A DNA stretch of 64,000 nt from an uncultured Flavobacterium sp. (GCF_943913405.1 NZ_CALTYA010000018.1:5677-69676); one strand, 5' to 3'. Positions 1-9,085 are shown, counted from the first letter of the stretch. The notes: generated from the letters alone by a model not told the origin. Numbers and translations are program-made.

Positions 1-1854
1 TTCTTCGTCTTCCGCATCTCCAATTTGAGCCATCGGTCCAAATTTTCCTAAACGAACGCTTACCGGTTTTCCTGTTTTTGGATCTTTACCTAAAATTCGT
101 TCTCCAGATTCTCTTTCGGCATTGGCTTCCACGTCTTTTACATTTGGATGAAATTGATCGTAGAATTCCTGCATCATTTTTGCCCAATTCACATTTCCTT
201 CGGCAATTTCATCAAAATCTTGTTCCACTTTTGCAGTGAAATTATAATCCAAGATTTTTTCAAAATTCTTAACCAAGAAATCCGTAACGATTGTTCCAAT
301 GTCTGTTGGAACCAATTTTCCTTTATCAGAACCTGTCGTTTCTTTCAATAATTTCTCACCAAGCTTTCCAGATTGCAAAGTAAGTTGAGTATAATTTCTT
401 TCGTTTCCTTCTAAATTCCCTTTCTCAACATAATTTCTGTTGATAATAGTAGAAATTGTCGGAGCATACGTTGACGGACGGCCAATTCCAAGTTCCTCCA
501 ATTTCTTCACCAAAGAAGCTTCGGTATATCTCGCCGGCGGCCTTGAATATCTTTCCGTTGCTGTGATATAATTGTTCTGCAATTTCTCGTTGACTTTCAT
601 CGCAGGCAACATTCCTTCTTGCTCTTCGTCTTCGTCATCATGACCTTCCAAATATACTTTCAAGAAACCTTCAAAAAGCAAAACTTCTCCAGTCGCAGAA
701 AATAATTCGCTGTGATTGTTCGCTTCGATTTTCACATTTGTTCTTTCCAATTGCGCATCGCTCATTTGAGAAGCTAGTGTCCTTTTCCAAATCAAATCAT
801 ACAAACGCGCTTGGTCTCTGTCGATATTTACGGTGTGACGTGACATATCCGTCGGACGAATCGCCTCGTGAGCTTCTTGAGCACCTTTGCTTTTCGTTGT
901 AAAAGTTCTTGGTTTCGAGAATTCTTTGCCATACGACTTGATGATTTCAGCTTCCGCCGCATTCATCGCATCTGCAGAAAGATTCACGCTGTCCGTTCTC
1001 ATATACGTAATCAAACCCGCTTCATATAAACGCTGTGCCAATTGCATCGTGATTCCAACCGGAAGATACAATTTACGAGCCGCTTCCTGTTGCAAAGTCG
1101 AAGTCGTAAATGGCGCCGCAGGTGATTTTTTGGTAGGTTTTGTTTCCAAATCCGCTACCTTATATATAGACCCGATATTTTTATTTAAAAAATCTTCGGC
1201 CTCTTTTTTCGTATTGAAATTCTTTGGCAATTTCGCCTTGAACGTTTTTCCGGCTTCGTTGGCAAATTCAGCCACAACCGAATAACTTGCAACGGCATTA
1301 AAATTCTGGATTTCTCTTTCTCTTTCCACAATCAATCGCACCGAAACAGACTGTACTCTTCCCGCCGACAAACCGCCTTTAATTTTCCTCCAAAGAACCG
1401 GAGAAAGCTCATAACCCACCAATCTATCCAAGACTCTTCTAGCCTGCTGAGCGTTTACCAAGTCGTAGTTAATTCCTCTCGGATTATCAATCGCTTTCAA
1501 AATCGCCGTTTTGGTAATCTCGTGAAAAACGATTCTTTTTGTATTTTCTGGTTTCAAATTCAATTCTTCCGCCAAGTGCCAAGAAATGGCCTCTCCCTCA
1601 CGGTCCTCATCACTCGCCAACCAAACCATTTCGGCTTTTTTTGCTAGTCCTTTTAGTTTCGTCACCAACGCTTTTTTATCAGGGGAAACCTCATATTTCG
1701 GCTTAAAACCATTCAATACATCCACCCCAATTTCCTTGGAAGGCAAATCCGCAATGTGCCCATAACTGGACTCCACCTGGTAATCGCTTCCCAAAAATTT
1801 TTCTATGGTTTTTGCCTTTGCAGGCGACTCAACTATCACTAAATTCTTTGCCAT
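1..1854 (-). CDS. topA: DNA topoisomerase I, 5' part (gene runs off the window)
   Basis: Type IA topoisomerase that relaxes negative supercoils by cutting one strand. The first 618 codons are visible; the C-terminal end lies beyond base 1. The N-terminus MAKNLVIVESPAKAKTIEKF is the TOPRIM start typical of TopA, followed by the acidic metal-binding motif DEDREGE at about residue 83. The catalytic tyrosine is in LITYMRTDS, Tyr284 (codon at 1003-1005). The segment RRVLDRLVGYELSP near residues 140-153 is also characteristic. An acidic linker follows near residue 405. The ATG at 1852-1854 is the only sensible start. The gene is divergent from miaB across a 470-base gap. Housekeeping gene; nothing unusual seen in the visible part. 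Confidence 0.97.
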   Translation of the reverse strand, partial: MAKNLVIVESPAKAKTIEKFLGSDYQVESSYGHIADLPSKEIGVDVLNGFKPKYEVSPDKKALVTKLKGLAKKAEMVWLASDEDREGEAISWHLAEELNLKPENTKRIVFHEITKTAILKAIDNPRGINYDLVNAQQARRVLDRLVGYELSPVLWRKIKGGLSAGRVQSVSVRLIVEREREIQNFNAVASYSVVAEFANEAGKTFKAKLPKNFNTKKEAEDFLNKNIGSIYKVADLETKPTKKSPAAPFTTSTLQQEAARKLYLPVGITMQLAQRLYEAGLITYMRTDSVNLSADAMNAAEAEIIKSYGKEFSKPRTFTTKSKGAQEAHEAIRPTDMSRHTVNIDRDQARLYDLIWKRTLASQMSDAQLERTNVKIEANNHSELFSATGEVLLFEGFLKVYLEGHDDEDEEQEGMLPAMKVNEKLQNNYITATERYSRPPARYTEASLVKKLEELGIGRPSTYAPTISTIINRNYVEKGNLEGNERNYTQLTLQSGKLGEKLLKETTGSDKGKLVPTDIGTIVTDFLVKNFEKILDYNFTAKVEQDFDEIAEGNVNWAKMMQEFYDQFHPNVKDVEANAERESGERILGKDPKTGKPVSVRLGKFGPMAQIGDAEDEE

Positions 1855-2010
1855 AATGCTTCTATTTCTGTCGCAAAAGTATGTGAATTTTTTAAATATT
1901 GCGTTTTAAGATTTTTTTTAATTGAAATTAGCTGATTTACAACACTTCAAATCTTAATGAAATTTCTTTTTTCAGAAGCGAAACACAAGGCATTTTCAGC
2001 AGTCTATTTT

Positions 2011-2080
2011 CCCGCTGTCCTTCCAAAGCTTTTTGTCCGCTAAAGAAGCGAAAAAAAAGGCTTTTCCCTCACATCGGGGC
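2011..2080 (-). repeat. Dispersed intergenic repeat, family A copy 1
   Basis: Read on the minus strand it begins with GCCCCGAT, passes through GGAAAAGCC and an A/T-rich stem-loop, and ends GGACAGCGGG. The same outer blocks in the same order occur at 16725-16858 and, more degenerate, at 40704-40778. No T-run or coding potential marks it as a simple terminator or gene. Confidence 0.6.
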
Positions 2081-2260
2081 TAGTTGAAAATCCATTTGAA
2101 TACTTGGAATCTTCTGGACCAATATTGTCGATAATTTGGAATGTTAAAAAAATTGATACATAAACCTAGATATATTTTTTTCATCTTAAAAACATAATCC
2201 GAAAAACTTAGAAACTTAGAAACTCAGCGCCTTTAAAACTCTTAAATTTTCCCTGCCAAC

Positions 2261-2292
2261 TTGTCATATTCCTTAAATTTATTCTATCTTTG
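2261..2292 (+). promoter_or_regulatory. miaB promoter, Bacteroidota type
   Basis: TTG at 2261-2263, a 21-base spacer, then TATCTTTG at 2285-2292, fitting the Bacteroidota -33 TTG / -7 TAnnTTTG consensus. The miaB ATG lies 32 bases after the -7 box. Confidence 0.7.
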
Positions 2293-2324
2293 CCAATCGA
2301 ATAAATTCCGCTGAAGGAAGACGT

Positions 2325-3770
2325 ATGGAAAAGATTATTGAAGAGAATAAACAAGGCGAAAGCTTGGTTTTAGAACATAAAACGGGAAACACCAAAAAAC
2401 TTTTTATCGAGAGTTACGGCTGTGCAATGAATTTTTCAGACAGTGAAGTCGTGGCTTCCATCCTATCTGAAAATGGTTTCAACACCACGCAAATCCTCGA
2501 AGAAGCCGATTTGGTTTTGGTCAACACTTGCTCCATTAGAGACAAGGCTGAACAGACAATCAGAAAACGTCTGGAAAAATACAACGCCGTAAAACGAATC
2601 AACCCAAAGATGAAAGTTGGCGTTTTGGGCTGTATGGCTGAACGTTTGAAAAGCCAATTTCTCGAAGAAGAAAAAATAGTTGATTTGGTCGTAGGCCCAG
2701 ATGCTTACAAAGATTTGCCAAATCTTCTTGCTGAAGTTGAATCTGGAAATGACGCCATCAACGTAATTTTATCAAAAGATGAAACCTATGGCGATATTTC
2801 TCCCGTTAGATTAAATTCAAACGGAATTACAGCACTAGTTTCCATCACAAGAGGTTGTGATAATATGTGTACGTTTTGCGTAGTTCCTTTCACGCGTGGC
2901 CGTGAAAGAAGCCGTGAACCGCAAAGTATCATGACTGAAATCACCAATCTTTGGAACCAAGGTTATAAAGAAATCACGCTTTTGGGTCAAAATGTGGACA
3001 GTTATTTATGGTATGGAGGTGGTTTGAAAAAAGATTTCGAAAAAGCGTCAGATATGCAAAAAGCAACTGCGGTTAATTTCGATAATTTATTGGAAATGGT
3101 AGCAACCACTTTCCCAAAAATGCGTATCCGTTTTTCAACATCGAATCCGCAAGATATGCACGAAAGTGTTTTGCACATCATTGCAAAATACCCAAATATC
3201 TGCAAGCATATTCACCTTCCGGTTCAATCAGGAAGCGACAGGATTTTGAAAGAAATGAACCGTTTGCATACGCGTGCGGAATATTTCGACTTGATCACAA
3301 AAATCAGGACGATAATTCCAGAATGCAGTATTTCGCAAGATATGATTGCTGGTTTTCCAACAGAAACAGAGCAAGACCACCAAGACACATTGAGCTTGAT
3401 GGAATTTGTAAAATATAATTTCGGTTATATGTATTCGTATTCAGAACGCCCAGGAACCTTGGCAGGAAGAAAAATGGAAGACGATGTTGCCGAAGAAACA
3501 AAAGCAAGAAGATTACAAGAAATTGTAGATTTACAACAAAAACACAGCTGGTTTAGAAGCGAGGAATTCATCGGAAAAACAGTTGAAGTTTTAATCGAAA
3601 AGACTTCTAAAAAATCAAAAGAACAATTTTCTGGAAGAAATTCGCAAAGCATTACGGTGGTTTTCCCAAGAGAAAATTATAAGATTGGAGAATTCGTAAA
3701 TGTAAAAATCAACAGCTGTACAAGCGGGACTTTGATTGGAGAAGTTGTGGGTTACAGCGAAATGAATTAA
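2325..3770 (+). CDS. miaB: tRNA-2-methylthio-N6-dimethylallyladenosine synthase MiaB
   Basis: Radical-SAM methylthiotransferase that adds a methylthio group to i6A37 of tRNAs reading UNN codons. The 481-residue protein has the three domains of the family: an N-terminal UPF0004 domain with cluster ligands Cys33, Cys69 and Cys103; a radical-SAM core with the CxxxCxxC motif CDNMCTFC (Cys178, Cys182, Cys185); and a C-terminal TRAM domain at about 410-475. The N-terminal extension before the first domain (about 25 residues) is common in flavobacterial MiaB. It has its own promoter and is first in the plus-strand run leading to groEL. An inverted repeat follows its stop codon. Confidence 0.96.
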   Translation: MEKIIEENKQGESLVLEHKTGNTKKLFIESYGCAMNFSDSEVVASILSENGFNTTQILEEADLVLVNTCSIRDKAEQTIRKRLEKYNAVKRINPKMKVGVLGCMAERLKSQFLEEEKIVDLVVGPDAYKDLPNLLAEVESGNDAINVILSKDETYGDISPVRLNSNGITALVSITRGCDNMCTFCVVPFTRGRERSREPQSIMTEITNLWNQGYKEITLLGQNVDSYLWYGGGLKKDFEKASDMQKATAVNFDNLLEMVATTFPKMRIRFSTSNPQDMHESVLHIIAKYPNICKHIHLPVQSGSDRILKEMNRLHTRAEYFDLITKIRTIIPECSISQDMIAGFPTETEQDHQDTLSLMEFVKYNFGYMYSYSERPGTLAGRKMEDDVAEETKARRLQEIVDLQQKHSWFRSEEFIGKTVEVLIEKTSKKSKEQFSGRNSQSITVVFPRENYKIGEFVNVKINSCTSGTLIGEVVGYSEMN

Positions 3771-3777
3771 AAAAATT

Positions 3778-3838
3778 CAACACAGATTTCACAGATTAAC
3801 ACAAATTAAATCTGTGAAAATTCGTGAAATCTGTGTTT
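3778..3838. repeat. Inverted repeat between miaB and the sigma-54 activator
   Basis: The arm ACACAGATTTCAC near 3780 is matched perfectly by GTGAAATCTGTGT near 3825, with further cacagatt/aatctgtg pairing inside. There is no strong T-run after it. A related sequence (cgcagattcacagattt) lies at about 58880 after engB, so this looks like a dispersed intergenic family rather than a dedicated terminator. Confidence 0.6.
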
Positions 3839-3850
3839 AAAAAATAAATT

Positions 3851-5110
3851 ATGGAATCAGTTCAGGCCATAAAACAGCGATTTGAAATTATCGGAAATGA
3901 TCCGAAATTAAACCGCTCGATTGAAAAAGCAATTCAGGTTGCACCAACGGATATTTCGGTTTTAGTTGTGGGAGAAAGTGGCGTCGGAAAAGAAAGCATT
4001 CCGAAGATCATCCATTCGCTTTCACACAGAAAACACGGAAAATATATTGCCGTAAACTGTGGCGCCATTCCAGAAGGAACTATCGACAGTGAGCTTTTCG
4101 GACACGAAAAAGGCGCTTTTACCGGAGCTACTTCCACCCGTGAAGGTTATTTTGAAGTAGCAGACGGCGGAACAATTTTCTTGGATGAAGTTGGAGAATT
4201 GCCTTTGACGACTCAGGTTCGTTTGCTTCGTGTTTTGGAGAACGGAGAATTTATAAAAGTAGGTTCTTCACAAGTTCAAAAAACAGATGTTCGAATCGTG
4301 GCGGCGACAAACGTAAACATGTTTGACGCTATTGAAAAAGGAAAATTCCGTGAAGATTTATATTATCGTTTGAGTACGGTTGACATTACTTTGCCTCCGT
4401 TAAGAGATCGAAAAGACGACATTCACTTGCTTTTCAGAAAATTTGCTTCTGATTTTGCTCACAAATATAAAATGCCTCCTATAAAATTAGACGATAATGC
4501 CGTTCAATTTTTATTGCAATTTCGCTGGAGCGGCAACATCCGTCAATTGCGAAATGTTGCTGAACAGATTTCTGTTTTGGAGACCAATAGAGACATTTCT
4601 GCGCAGACTTTACAATCTTACTTGCCTGCGGAAGGAAGCAATTTGCCTTCTGTGATTAAAGACAAGAAAAGCGAAAGTGATTTCAGTACTGAAAGAGAGA
4701 TTTTATATAAAGTGCTTTTTGACATGAAAAGCGACTTGAATGACCTGAAAAAGCTTACGATGGAATTAATGCAAAACGGAAGCTCAAAAGTCCAAGAGAC
4801 CAATAAAAACCTGATTCAAAAGATCTACGGAAATAATCCTGCCGACAGTGAAATTGATTTTGAAGAACAGCCTCGTGTTTCCTATATTTCAAATCCGAAA
4901 AAAGAGGAAGATGATTTTGAAGAGCATGATGACAATTTCACATTTGCCGAAACGGTTGAAGAAGAGGAAATTCTGAAATTGGAAGAAAAAGAAATTGAGC
5001 TGATCAAAAAATCTTTGGAAAAAAACAAAGGAAAGAGAAAAGCTGCTGCAGATGAATTAGGAATTTCTGAAAGAACTTTATATCGAAAAATAAAACAGTT
5101 TGATCTGTAA
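3851..5110 (+). CDS. Sigma-54-interacting AAA+ transcriptional activator
   Basis: Enhancer-binding-type activator of RNA polymerase carrying sigma-54. The 419-residue protein begins directly with the AAA+ domain: Walker A GESGVGKE at 41-48, the sigma-54 contact loop GAFTGA at 88-93 (intact), Walker B GTIFLDE at 107-113, and the arginine-finger region FREDLYYRL at 166-174. An acidic linker spans about 340-380. A Fis-type helix-turn-helix occupies about 382-419 (KRKAAADELGISERTLYRKI). There is no receiver, PAS or GAF domain, so the sensory input is not in this protein. It lies 80 bases after miaB and 22 bases before lptE, in the same direction as an envelope and chaperone gene run; its targets cannot be told from the sequence. 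Confidence 0.92.
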   Translation: MESVQAIKQRFEIIGNDPKLNRSIEKAIQVAPTDISVLVVGESGVGKESIPKIIHSLSHRKHGKYIAVNCGAIPEGTIDSELFGHEKGAFTGATSTREGYFEVADGGTIFLDEVGELPLTTQVRLLRVLENGEFIKVGSSQVQKTDVRIVAATNVNMFDAIEKGKFREDLYYRLSTVDITLPPLRDRKDDIHLLFRKFASDFAHKYKMPPIKLDDNAVQFLLQFRWSGNIRQLRNVAEQISVLETNRDISAQTLQSYLPAEGSNLPSVIKDKKSESDFSTEREILYKVLFDMKSDLNDLKKLTMELMQNGSSKVQETNKNLIQKIYGNNPADSEIDFEEQPRVSYISNPKKEEDDFEEHDDNFTFAETVEEEEILKLEEKEIELIKKSLEKNKGKRKAAADELGISERTLYRKIKQFDL

Positions 5111-5132
5111 TAAATTATACATTATTTTAAAT

Positions 5133-5639
5133 ATGAATATTTTAAAAAAATTAGCCTTAGTATTTGTAATTATTGCGACTTTCAATAGTTGCTCCGTTTA
5201 CAATTTTACGGGAACTGGAAAAATTGACGCTAAAACTTTTCAAGTAAATTATTTTCAAAATAGCGCAGAACTTATCGAGCCCGGAATTGAGCGTACTTTC
5301 ACGCAAGCTTTGCAAAACTTAATTCAAAACCAAACAAATCTTAGCTTGACAAATACGGGAGGCGACTTGATTTATGAAGGTGAAATCACAGATTACAGAA
5401 TTTCTCCAATGGCAGCGACTGCAGATCAAAGAGCAGGACAAAATAGATTAACGATTTCTGTGAACGTACGTTTTGTAAATACAAAAAAAGAAGATGACAA
5501 TTTTGAAAAAAGATATTCATTTTTCTATGATTTTCCAGGAACTGAACAGTTAGTTGGAGGAAGACTGACTACTGCAATTGAAGAAATTTATGCCCGAATT
5601 ACGCAGGACGTTTTCAATGATTCTTTGGCAAAATGGTAA
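5133..5639 (+). CDS. lptE: LptE-family LPS-assembly lipoprotein
   Basis: Outer-membrane lipoprotein expected to plug the LptD barrel during lipopolysaccharide insertion. The 168-residue protein starts MNILKKLAL and has a lipoprotein signal ending FNSC, with Cys20 as the lipidation site. The mature part is a short alpha/beta domain without other motifs, as usual for Bacteroidota LptE. I chose the ATG at 5133 rather than one at 5100, because the upstream start would overlap the activator gene and put extra residues before the signal peptide. The assignment rests on size, lipobox and this position between the activator and the TPR protein before secG, an order I recall from flavobacteria. Confidence 0.82.
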   Translation: MNILKKLALVFVIIATFNSCSVYNFTGTGKIDAKTFQVNYFQNSAELIEPGIERTFTQALQNLIQNQTNLSLTNTGGDLIYEGEITDYRISPMAATADQRAGQNRLTISVNVRFVNTKKEDDNFEKRYSFFYDFPGTEQLVGGRLTTAIEEIYARITQDVFNDSLAKW

Positions 5640-5655
5640 TTAAAAGCTTTAAATT

Positions 5656-6549
5656 TTGAATTCAAATTTATACATATCCTTATTAAATCGCCCGGATGCT
5701 GTCAGCGACAAGCATACGCTTGCTTTGGAAAAAATCATGGAAGAATTTCCGTATTTTCAAAGTGCCCGCGCCTTGTATCTTAAAGGTTTGTATAACCAAA
5801 ATAGCTTTAAATACAATAGTGAACTGAAAATCACGGCGGCCCACACAACTGACAGAAGTATTTTATTTGAATTTATTACGTCACAAAACTTCATGGCCAT
5901 TCAAAAAGCTTTCTTTGATGAAAAAGAAGCAAAAATCAATGACATAAAAGTTCACGGAATGGAAATTATCCGTCCAGAACCAGAAGTTGTTGCCGAAGAG
6001 CCAAAAGTTGATGCATTAGAACAATCTATTTTGACTTCCATTAAGGAAGCAACTCCTACGGAAGAAAAAATTACGACAGAAATAAAAGAAGAAACGGCCT
6101 CAGAAACGGCAACCCAAAAATTAGAAATCGGAAAACCATTAGATTTTTCTTCTGAAGAGAAACATTCTTTCCAAGAATGGCTGCAATTAGCAAGTTTTAA
6201 ACCAATTAGCAGGGAAGAAAATGCTTCTGAAAAAGAAAAAACAGAAGAAATTTCAGAAAATGATTTAGAGAAAAAGAAAAAAATTGAGATCATCGATAAA
6301 TTTATCGAGGCCAATCCAAAAATTTCTCCAGTTAAAAACACCCCGATTTCAGTGGTTCCAGAGCGAAGTTCATCTGATACTTCTTATTTAATGACCGAAA
6401 CTTTAGCTAAAGTTTACTTGGAACAAAAAAAATATCATAAGGCAATTCAAGCTTATGAAATATTAATTTTGAAATATCCAGAAAAAAATCATTTCTTTGC
6501 AGACCGAATTTTAGATATAAAGATATTACAACAAAGTAACAATAATTAA
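5656..6549 (+). CDS. Hypothetical protein with C-terminal TPR-like repeat
   Basis: A 297-residue soluble protein of unknown function, without signal peptide or membrane segment. The N-terminal ~80 residues form a conserved-looking helical block (EEFPYFQSARALYLKGLYNQ). The middle (about 105-220) is acidic and low-complexity. The C-terminus (about 240-290) reads as one tetratricopeptide unit, LAKVYLEQKKYHKAIQAYEI. The start is TTG at 5656: an in-frame TAA at 5650-5652 leaves no ATG upstream. It lies 16 bases after lptE and 3 bases before secG, so it is cotranscribed with envelope-biogenesis genes. A protein-protein interaction role is likely but unproven. Confidence 0.85.
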   Translation: MNSNLYISLLNRPDAVSDKHTLALEKIMEEFPYFQSARALYLKGLYNQNSFKYNSELKITAAHTTDRSILFEFITSQNFMAIQKAFFDEKEAKINDIKVHGMEIIRPEPEVVAEEPKVDALEQSILTSIKEATPTEEKITTEIKEETASETATQKLEIGKPLDFSSEEKHSFQEWLQLASFKPISREENASEKEKTEEISENDLEKKKKIEIIDKFIEANPKISPVKNTPISVVPERSSSDTSYLMTETLAKVYLEQKKYHKAIQAYEILILKYPEKNHFFADRILDIKILQQSNNN

Positions 6550-6552
6550 GCA

Positions 6553-6933
6553 ATGAGCACATTTACAATTTTTTTAGTTTTAATCACGATAGTTTGTTTT
6601 CTATTGGTAGTAGTTATTATGGTACAAAACCCTAAAGGAGGCGGTTTGTCATCAACACTTGGTGGTGGCGGTCAAATGGGTGGCGTTCAAAAAACTACAG
6701 ACTTTCTTGATAAAAGTACTTGGACATTGGCTACATTATTAATCGTTTTGATTTTATTGTCTAGCTTAAGCTTCACAGGAACTTTTGGAGACAGCGGATC
6801 AAAAATCATTGACCGTACAGCTGCAGCTCCTGCGCCAAAAACAGAAACAGCAGCTCCGGCAGCACAAAAGCCAGCAACTGAAGCTCCTGCAGCAACAACT
6901 GCTCAGCCAACTGCTGCAGATACTACAAAATAG
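6553..6933 (+). CDS. secG: Preprotein translocase subunit SecG
   Basis: Small subunit of the SecYEG channel that assists protein export. The 126-residue product has two membrane helices (about 3-23 and 55-75) separated by the glycine-rich loop QNPKGGGLSSTLGGGGQMGG, the signature of SecG. The C-terminal ~40 residues are an alanine/proline/threonine-rich tail typical of Bacteroidota SecG. The start ATG lies 3 bases after the preceding stop codon, so translation is probably coupled. A strong terminator follows. Confidence 0.96.
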   Translation: MSTFTIFLVLITIVCFLLVVVIMVQNPKGGGLSSTLGGGGQMGGVQKTTDFLDKSTWTLATLLIVLILLSSLSFTGTFGDSGSKIIDRTAAAPAPKTETAAPAAQKPATEAPAATTAQPTAADTTK

Positions 6934-6952
6934 TCATTATTACATATCTTAC

Positions 6953-6989
6953 AAAAATGCCAACACGTCATATGTTGGCATTTTTTTTT
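6953..6989 (+). terminator. Rho-independent terminator after secG
   Basis: AATGCCAACA pairs with TGTTGGCATT around a short loop and is followed by a run of nine or more T. It separates the secG transcript from groES. Confidence 0.9.
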
Positions 6990-7012
6990 GTCCAAAATGG
7001 CATAAATTTCAA

Positions 7013-7028
7013 TTGGCATAATTTCTGA
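7013..7028 (+). promoter_or_regulatory. Candidate sigma-54-like promoter upstream of groES
   Basis: TTGGCATAATTTCTGA carries TGGCA at the -24 position and CTGA at the -12 position, with the spacing of the sigma-54 consensus TGGCAC-N5-TTGCA but an imperfect -12 half (GA instead of GC). A second TGGCATAA lies just upstream at about 6998. No clean TAnnTTTG box is seen in this gap. Assignment is tentative. Confidence 0.35.
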
Positions 7029-7075
7029 CTAATTCAAGCAACAAATAAATATACATATAACCTAAATTTATAATT

Positions 7076-7351
7076 ATGGCTTTAAACATTAAACCTCTTT
7101 CAGACCGCGTTTTGGTTGAACCGGTTGCTGCAGAAACAAAAACGGCATCTGGAATTTTCATTCCTGACACTGCCAAAGAAAAACCTCAAAAAGGAACCGT
7201 TGTAGCTGTAGGAAACGGAACAAAAGACCACGAAATGACCGTTAAAGTTGGAGATTCAGTGCTTTATGGAAAATATGCTGGAACAGAGTTGAAATTGGAA
7301 GGAAAAGATTACTTGATCATGAGAGAAGACGATATTCTTGCGATTATCTAA
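7076..7351 (+). CDS. groES: Co-chaperonin GroES (Hsp10)
   Basis: Lid of the GroEL folding chamber. The 91-residue protein begins MALNIKPLSDRVLVEP and contains the mobile loop (about 17-33, ending SGIFIPDTAKEKP) and the C-terminal strand GKDYLIMREDDILAII, all standard for GroES. It precedes groEL by 46 bases with no terminator between, forming the usual bicistronic heat-shock operon. No CIRCE operator is visible upstream. Confidence 0.98.
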   Translation: MALNIKPLSDRVLVEPVAAETKTASGIFIPDTAKEKPQKGTVVAVGNGTKDHEMTVKVGDSVLYGKYAGTELKLEGKDYLIMREDDILAII

Positions 7352-7397
7352 AAGTTAAACTTTAAAATTCTTTCAAACAAAATAAATAAAATATAAA

Positions 7398-9026
7398 ATG
7401 GCAAAAGAGATAAAATTCGATATTGAAGCACGTGACGGTTTAAAACGTGGTGTTGACGCATTGGCAAATGCAGTAAAAGTAACTTTAGGGCCAAAAGGTC
7501 GTAACGTAATTATTGGAAAATCTTTCGGTGGACCAACAGTTACAAAAGATGGTGTTTCTGTTGCAAAAGAAATTGAATTGCAAGATACACTTGAGAACAT
7601 GGGTGCTCAAATGGTAAAAGAAGTAGCTTCAAAAACCAACGATTTAGCTGGTGACGGAACTACAACTGCAACAGTTTTAGCACAAGCTATCGTGAAAGAA
7701 GGCTTGAAAAATGTAGCTGCCGGAGCAAATCCGATGGACTTGAAAAGAGGGATCGATAAAGCTGTTGAGGCGATTGTTGCTGACTTGGCAAGACAAGCGA
7801 CAGAAGTTGGAACAAACATTGATAAAATCAAACAAGTTGCTTCTATTTCAGCAAATAATGACGATGTAATTGGTGAATTGATCGCTACAGCTTTCGGAAA
7901 AGTTGGAAAAGAAGGCGTAATCACTGTGGAAGAAGCAAAAGGAACTGACACTTACGTTGACGTTGTGGAAGGAATGCAATTTGACAGAGGATATCTTTCT
8001 CCTTATTTCGTTACAAATTCTGAGAAAATGGAAGCGGAATTAGAGAATCCTTACATCTTATTATATGACAAAAAAGTATCTTCATTGAAAGAATTGCTTC
8101 CAATCTTGGAGCCAGTTGCCCAATCAGGAAAACCTTTGTTGATTATCGCTGAAGATGTTGATGGAGAAGCTCTTTCAACTTTGGTTGTAAACAAATTAAG
8201 AGGAGCTTTAAAAATTGCTGCTGTAAAAGCACCAGGTTTCGGAGACAGAAGAAAAGCTTTACTAGAAGATATCGCAATCTTGACTGGTGGAACTGTCATC
8301 GCTGAAGAACAAGGATATACTTTAGAAAATGCAACTCTTGAAATGCTTGGAACAGCAAAAAGAGTAAATATCAATAAAGACAATACAACTATTGTAAGCG
8401 GTGCTGGAGATGTTGAATTGATCAAAAACAGAGTGAACCAAATCAAAGGTCAAATGGAAACTACGACTTCTGACTATGACAGAGAGAAATTGCAAGAGCG
8501 CTTGGCTAAATTAGCTGGAGGTGTTGCCGTTCTTTACGTTGGCGCTGCTTCTGAAGTAGAAATGAAAGAGAAAAAAGACAGAGTTGACGATGCTTTACAC
8601 GCAACTCGCGCGGCTGTTGAAGAAGGAATCGTTGCCGGTGGTGGTGTTGCTTTATTGAGAGCTAAAAATGCCTTAAAAGACATAAAAGCTGACAACGCTG
8701 ACGAAGCTACAGGAATTCAAATCGTGGCTCGTGCTGTAGAATCTCCTTTGAGAACTATCGTTGAAAATGCTGGTCTTGAAGGCTCTGTGGTTGTAGCAAA
8801 AGTAGCTGAAGGTTCGGGTGATTTTGGTTACAATGCTAAAACTGACGAATATGTTGACATGCTAAAAGCTGGAATTATTGATCCTAAGAAAGTAACTCGT
8901 GTAGCACTTGAAAATGCTGCATCTGTTGCAGGAATGATCTTGACTACAGAATGTGCTTTGGTTGAAATTAAAGAAGAAAATGGCGGTGGCAACCCAATGG
9001 GCGGCGGCATGCCAGGAATGATGTAA
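7398..9026 (+). CDS. groEL: Chaperonin GroEL (Hsp60)
   Basis: ATP-dependent chaperonin forming the double heptameric ring. At 542 residues it has the normal length. Recognisable parts are the ATP-binding segment VTLGPKGRNVII near 28-39, DGTTTATVLA near 86-95 with the catalytic aspartate, and the Gly/Met-rich tail GGGNPMGGGMPGMM. Its partner groES is just upstream and a strong hairpin terminator follows. Single copy in this window; nothing unusual. Confidence 0.98.
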   Translation: MAKEIKFDIEARDGLKRGVDALANAVKVTLGPKGRNVIIGKSFGGPTVTKDGVSVAKEIELQDTLENMGAQMVKEVASKTNDLAGDGTTTATVLAQAIVKEGLKNVAAGANPMDLKRGIDKAVEAIVADLARQATEVGTNIDKIKQVASISANNDDVIGELIATAFGKVGKEGVITVEEAKGTDTYVDVVEGMQFDRGYLSPYFVTNSEKMEAELENPYILLYDKKVSSLKELLPILEPVAQSGKPLLIIAEDVDGEALSTLVVNKLRGALKIAAVKAPGFGDRRKALLEDIAILTGGTVIAEEQGYTLENATLEMLGTAKRVNINKDNTTIVSGAGDVELIKNRVNQIKGQMETTTSDYDREKLQERLAKLAGGVAVLYVGAASEVEMKEKKDRVDDALHATRAAVEEGIVAGGGVALLRAKNALKDIKADNADEATGIQIVARAVESPLRTIVENAGLEGSVVVAKVAEGSGDFGYNAKTDEYVDMLKAGIIDPKKVTRVALENAASVAGMILTTECALVEIKEENGGGNPMGGGMPGMM

Positions 9027-9047
9027 TATCATCTTCATTATATATTA

Positions 9048-9078
9048 AAAAGGGAGCGAATAGTCGCTCCCTTTTTTT
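9048..9078 (+). terminator. Terminator after groEL
   Basis: AGGGAGCGA pairs with TCGCTCCCT, followed by seven T. Confidence 0.92.
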
Positions 9079-9085
9079 GTAAAGA

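Larger units (their letters stand above)
1855..2324. other. 470-base divergent intergenic region, topA/miaB
   Basis: No credible gene is seen on either strand. It holds a dispersed repeat at 2011-2080 (described separately), an imperfect tandem of the unit acttagaaa at about 2204-2230, and the miaB promoter at 2261-2292. Confidence 0.7.

Noticed and set aside
887..1285. Plus-strand open frame opposite topA
   Set aside because: It lies wholly over the conserved TopA coding sequence, including the catalytic-tyrosine region, and its translation has no recognisable motif.
5100..5132. Upstream start for lptE
   Set aside because: It would overlap the activator gene and place a non-signal segment before the lipobox.
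6785..7021. Open frame overlapping the end of secG in another frame
   Set aside because: Its glutamine/leucine-rich translation is only the shifted reading of the SecG alanine-rich tail and it runs through the terminator.
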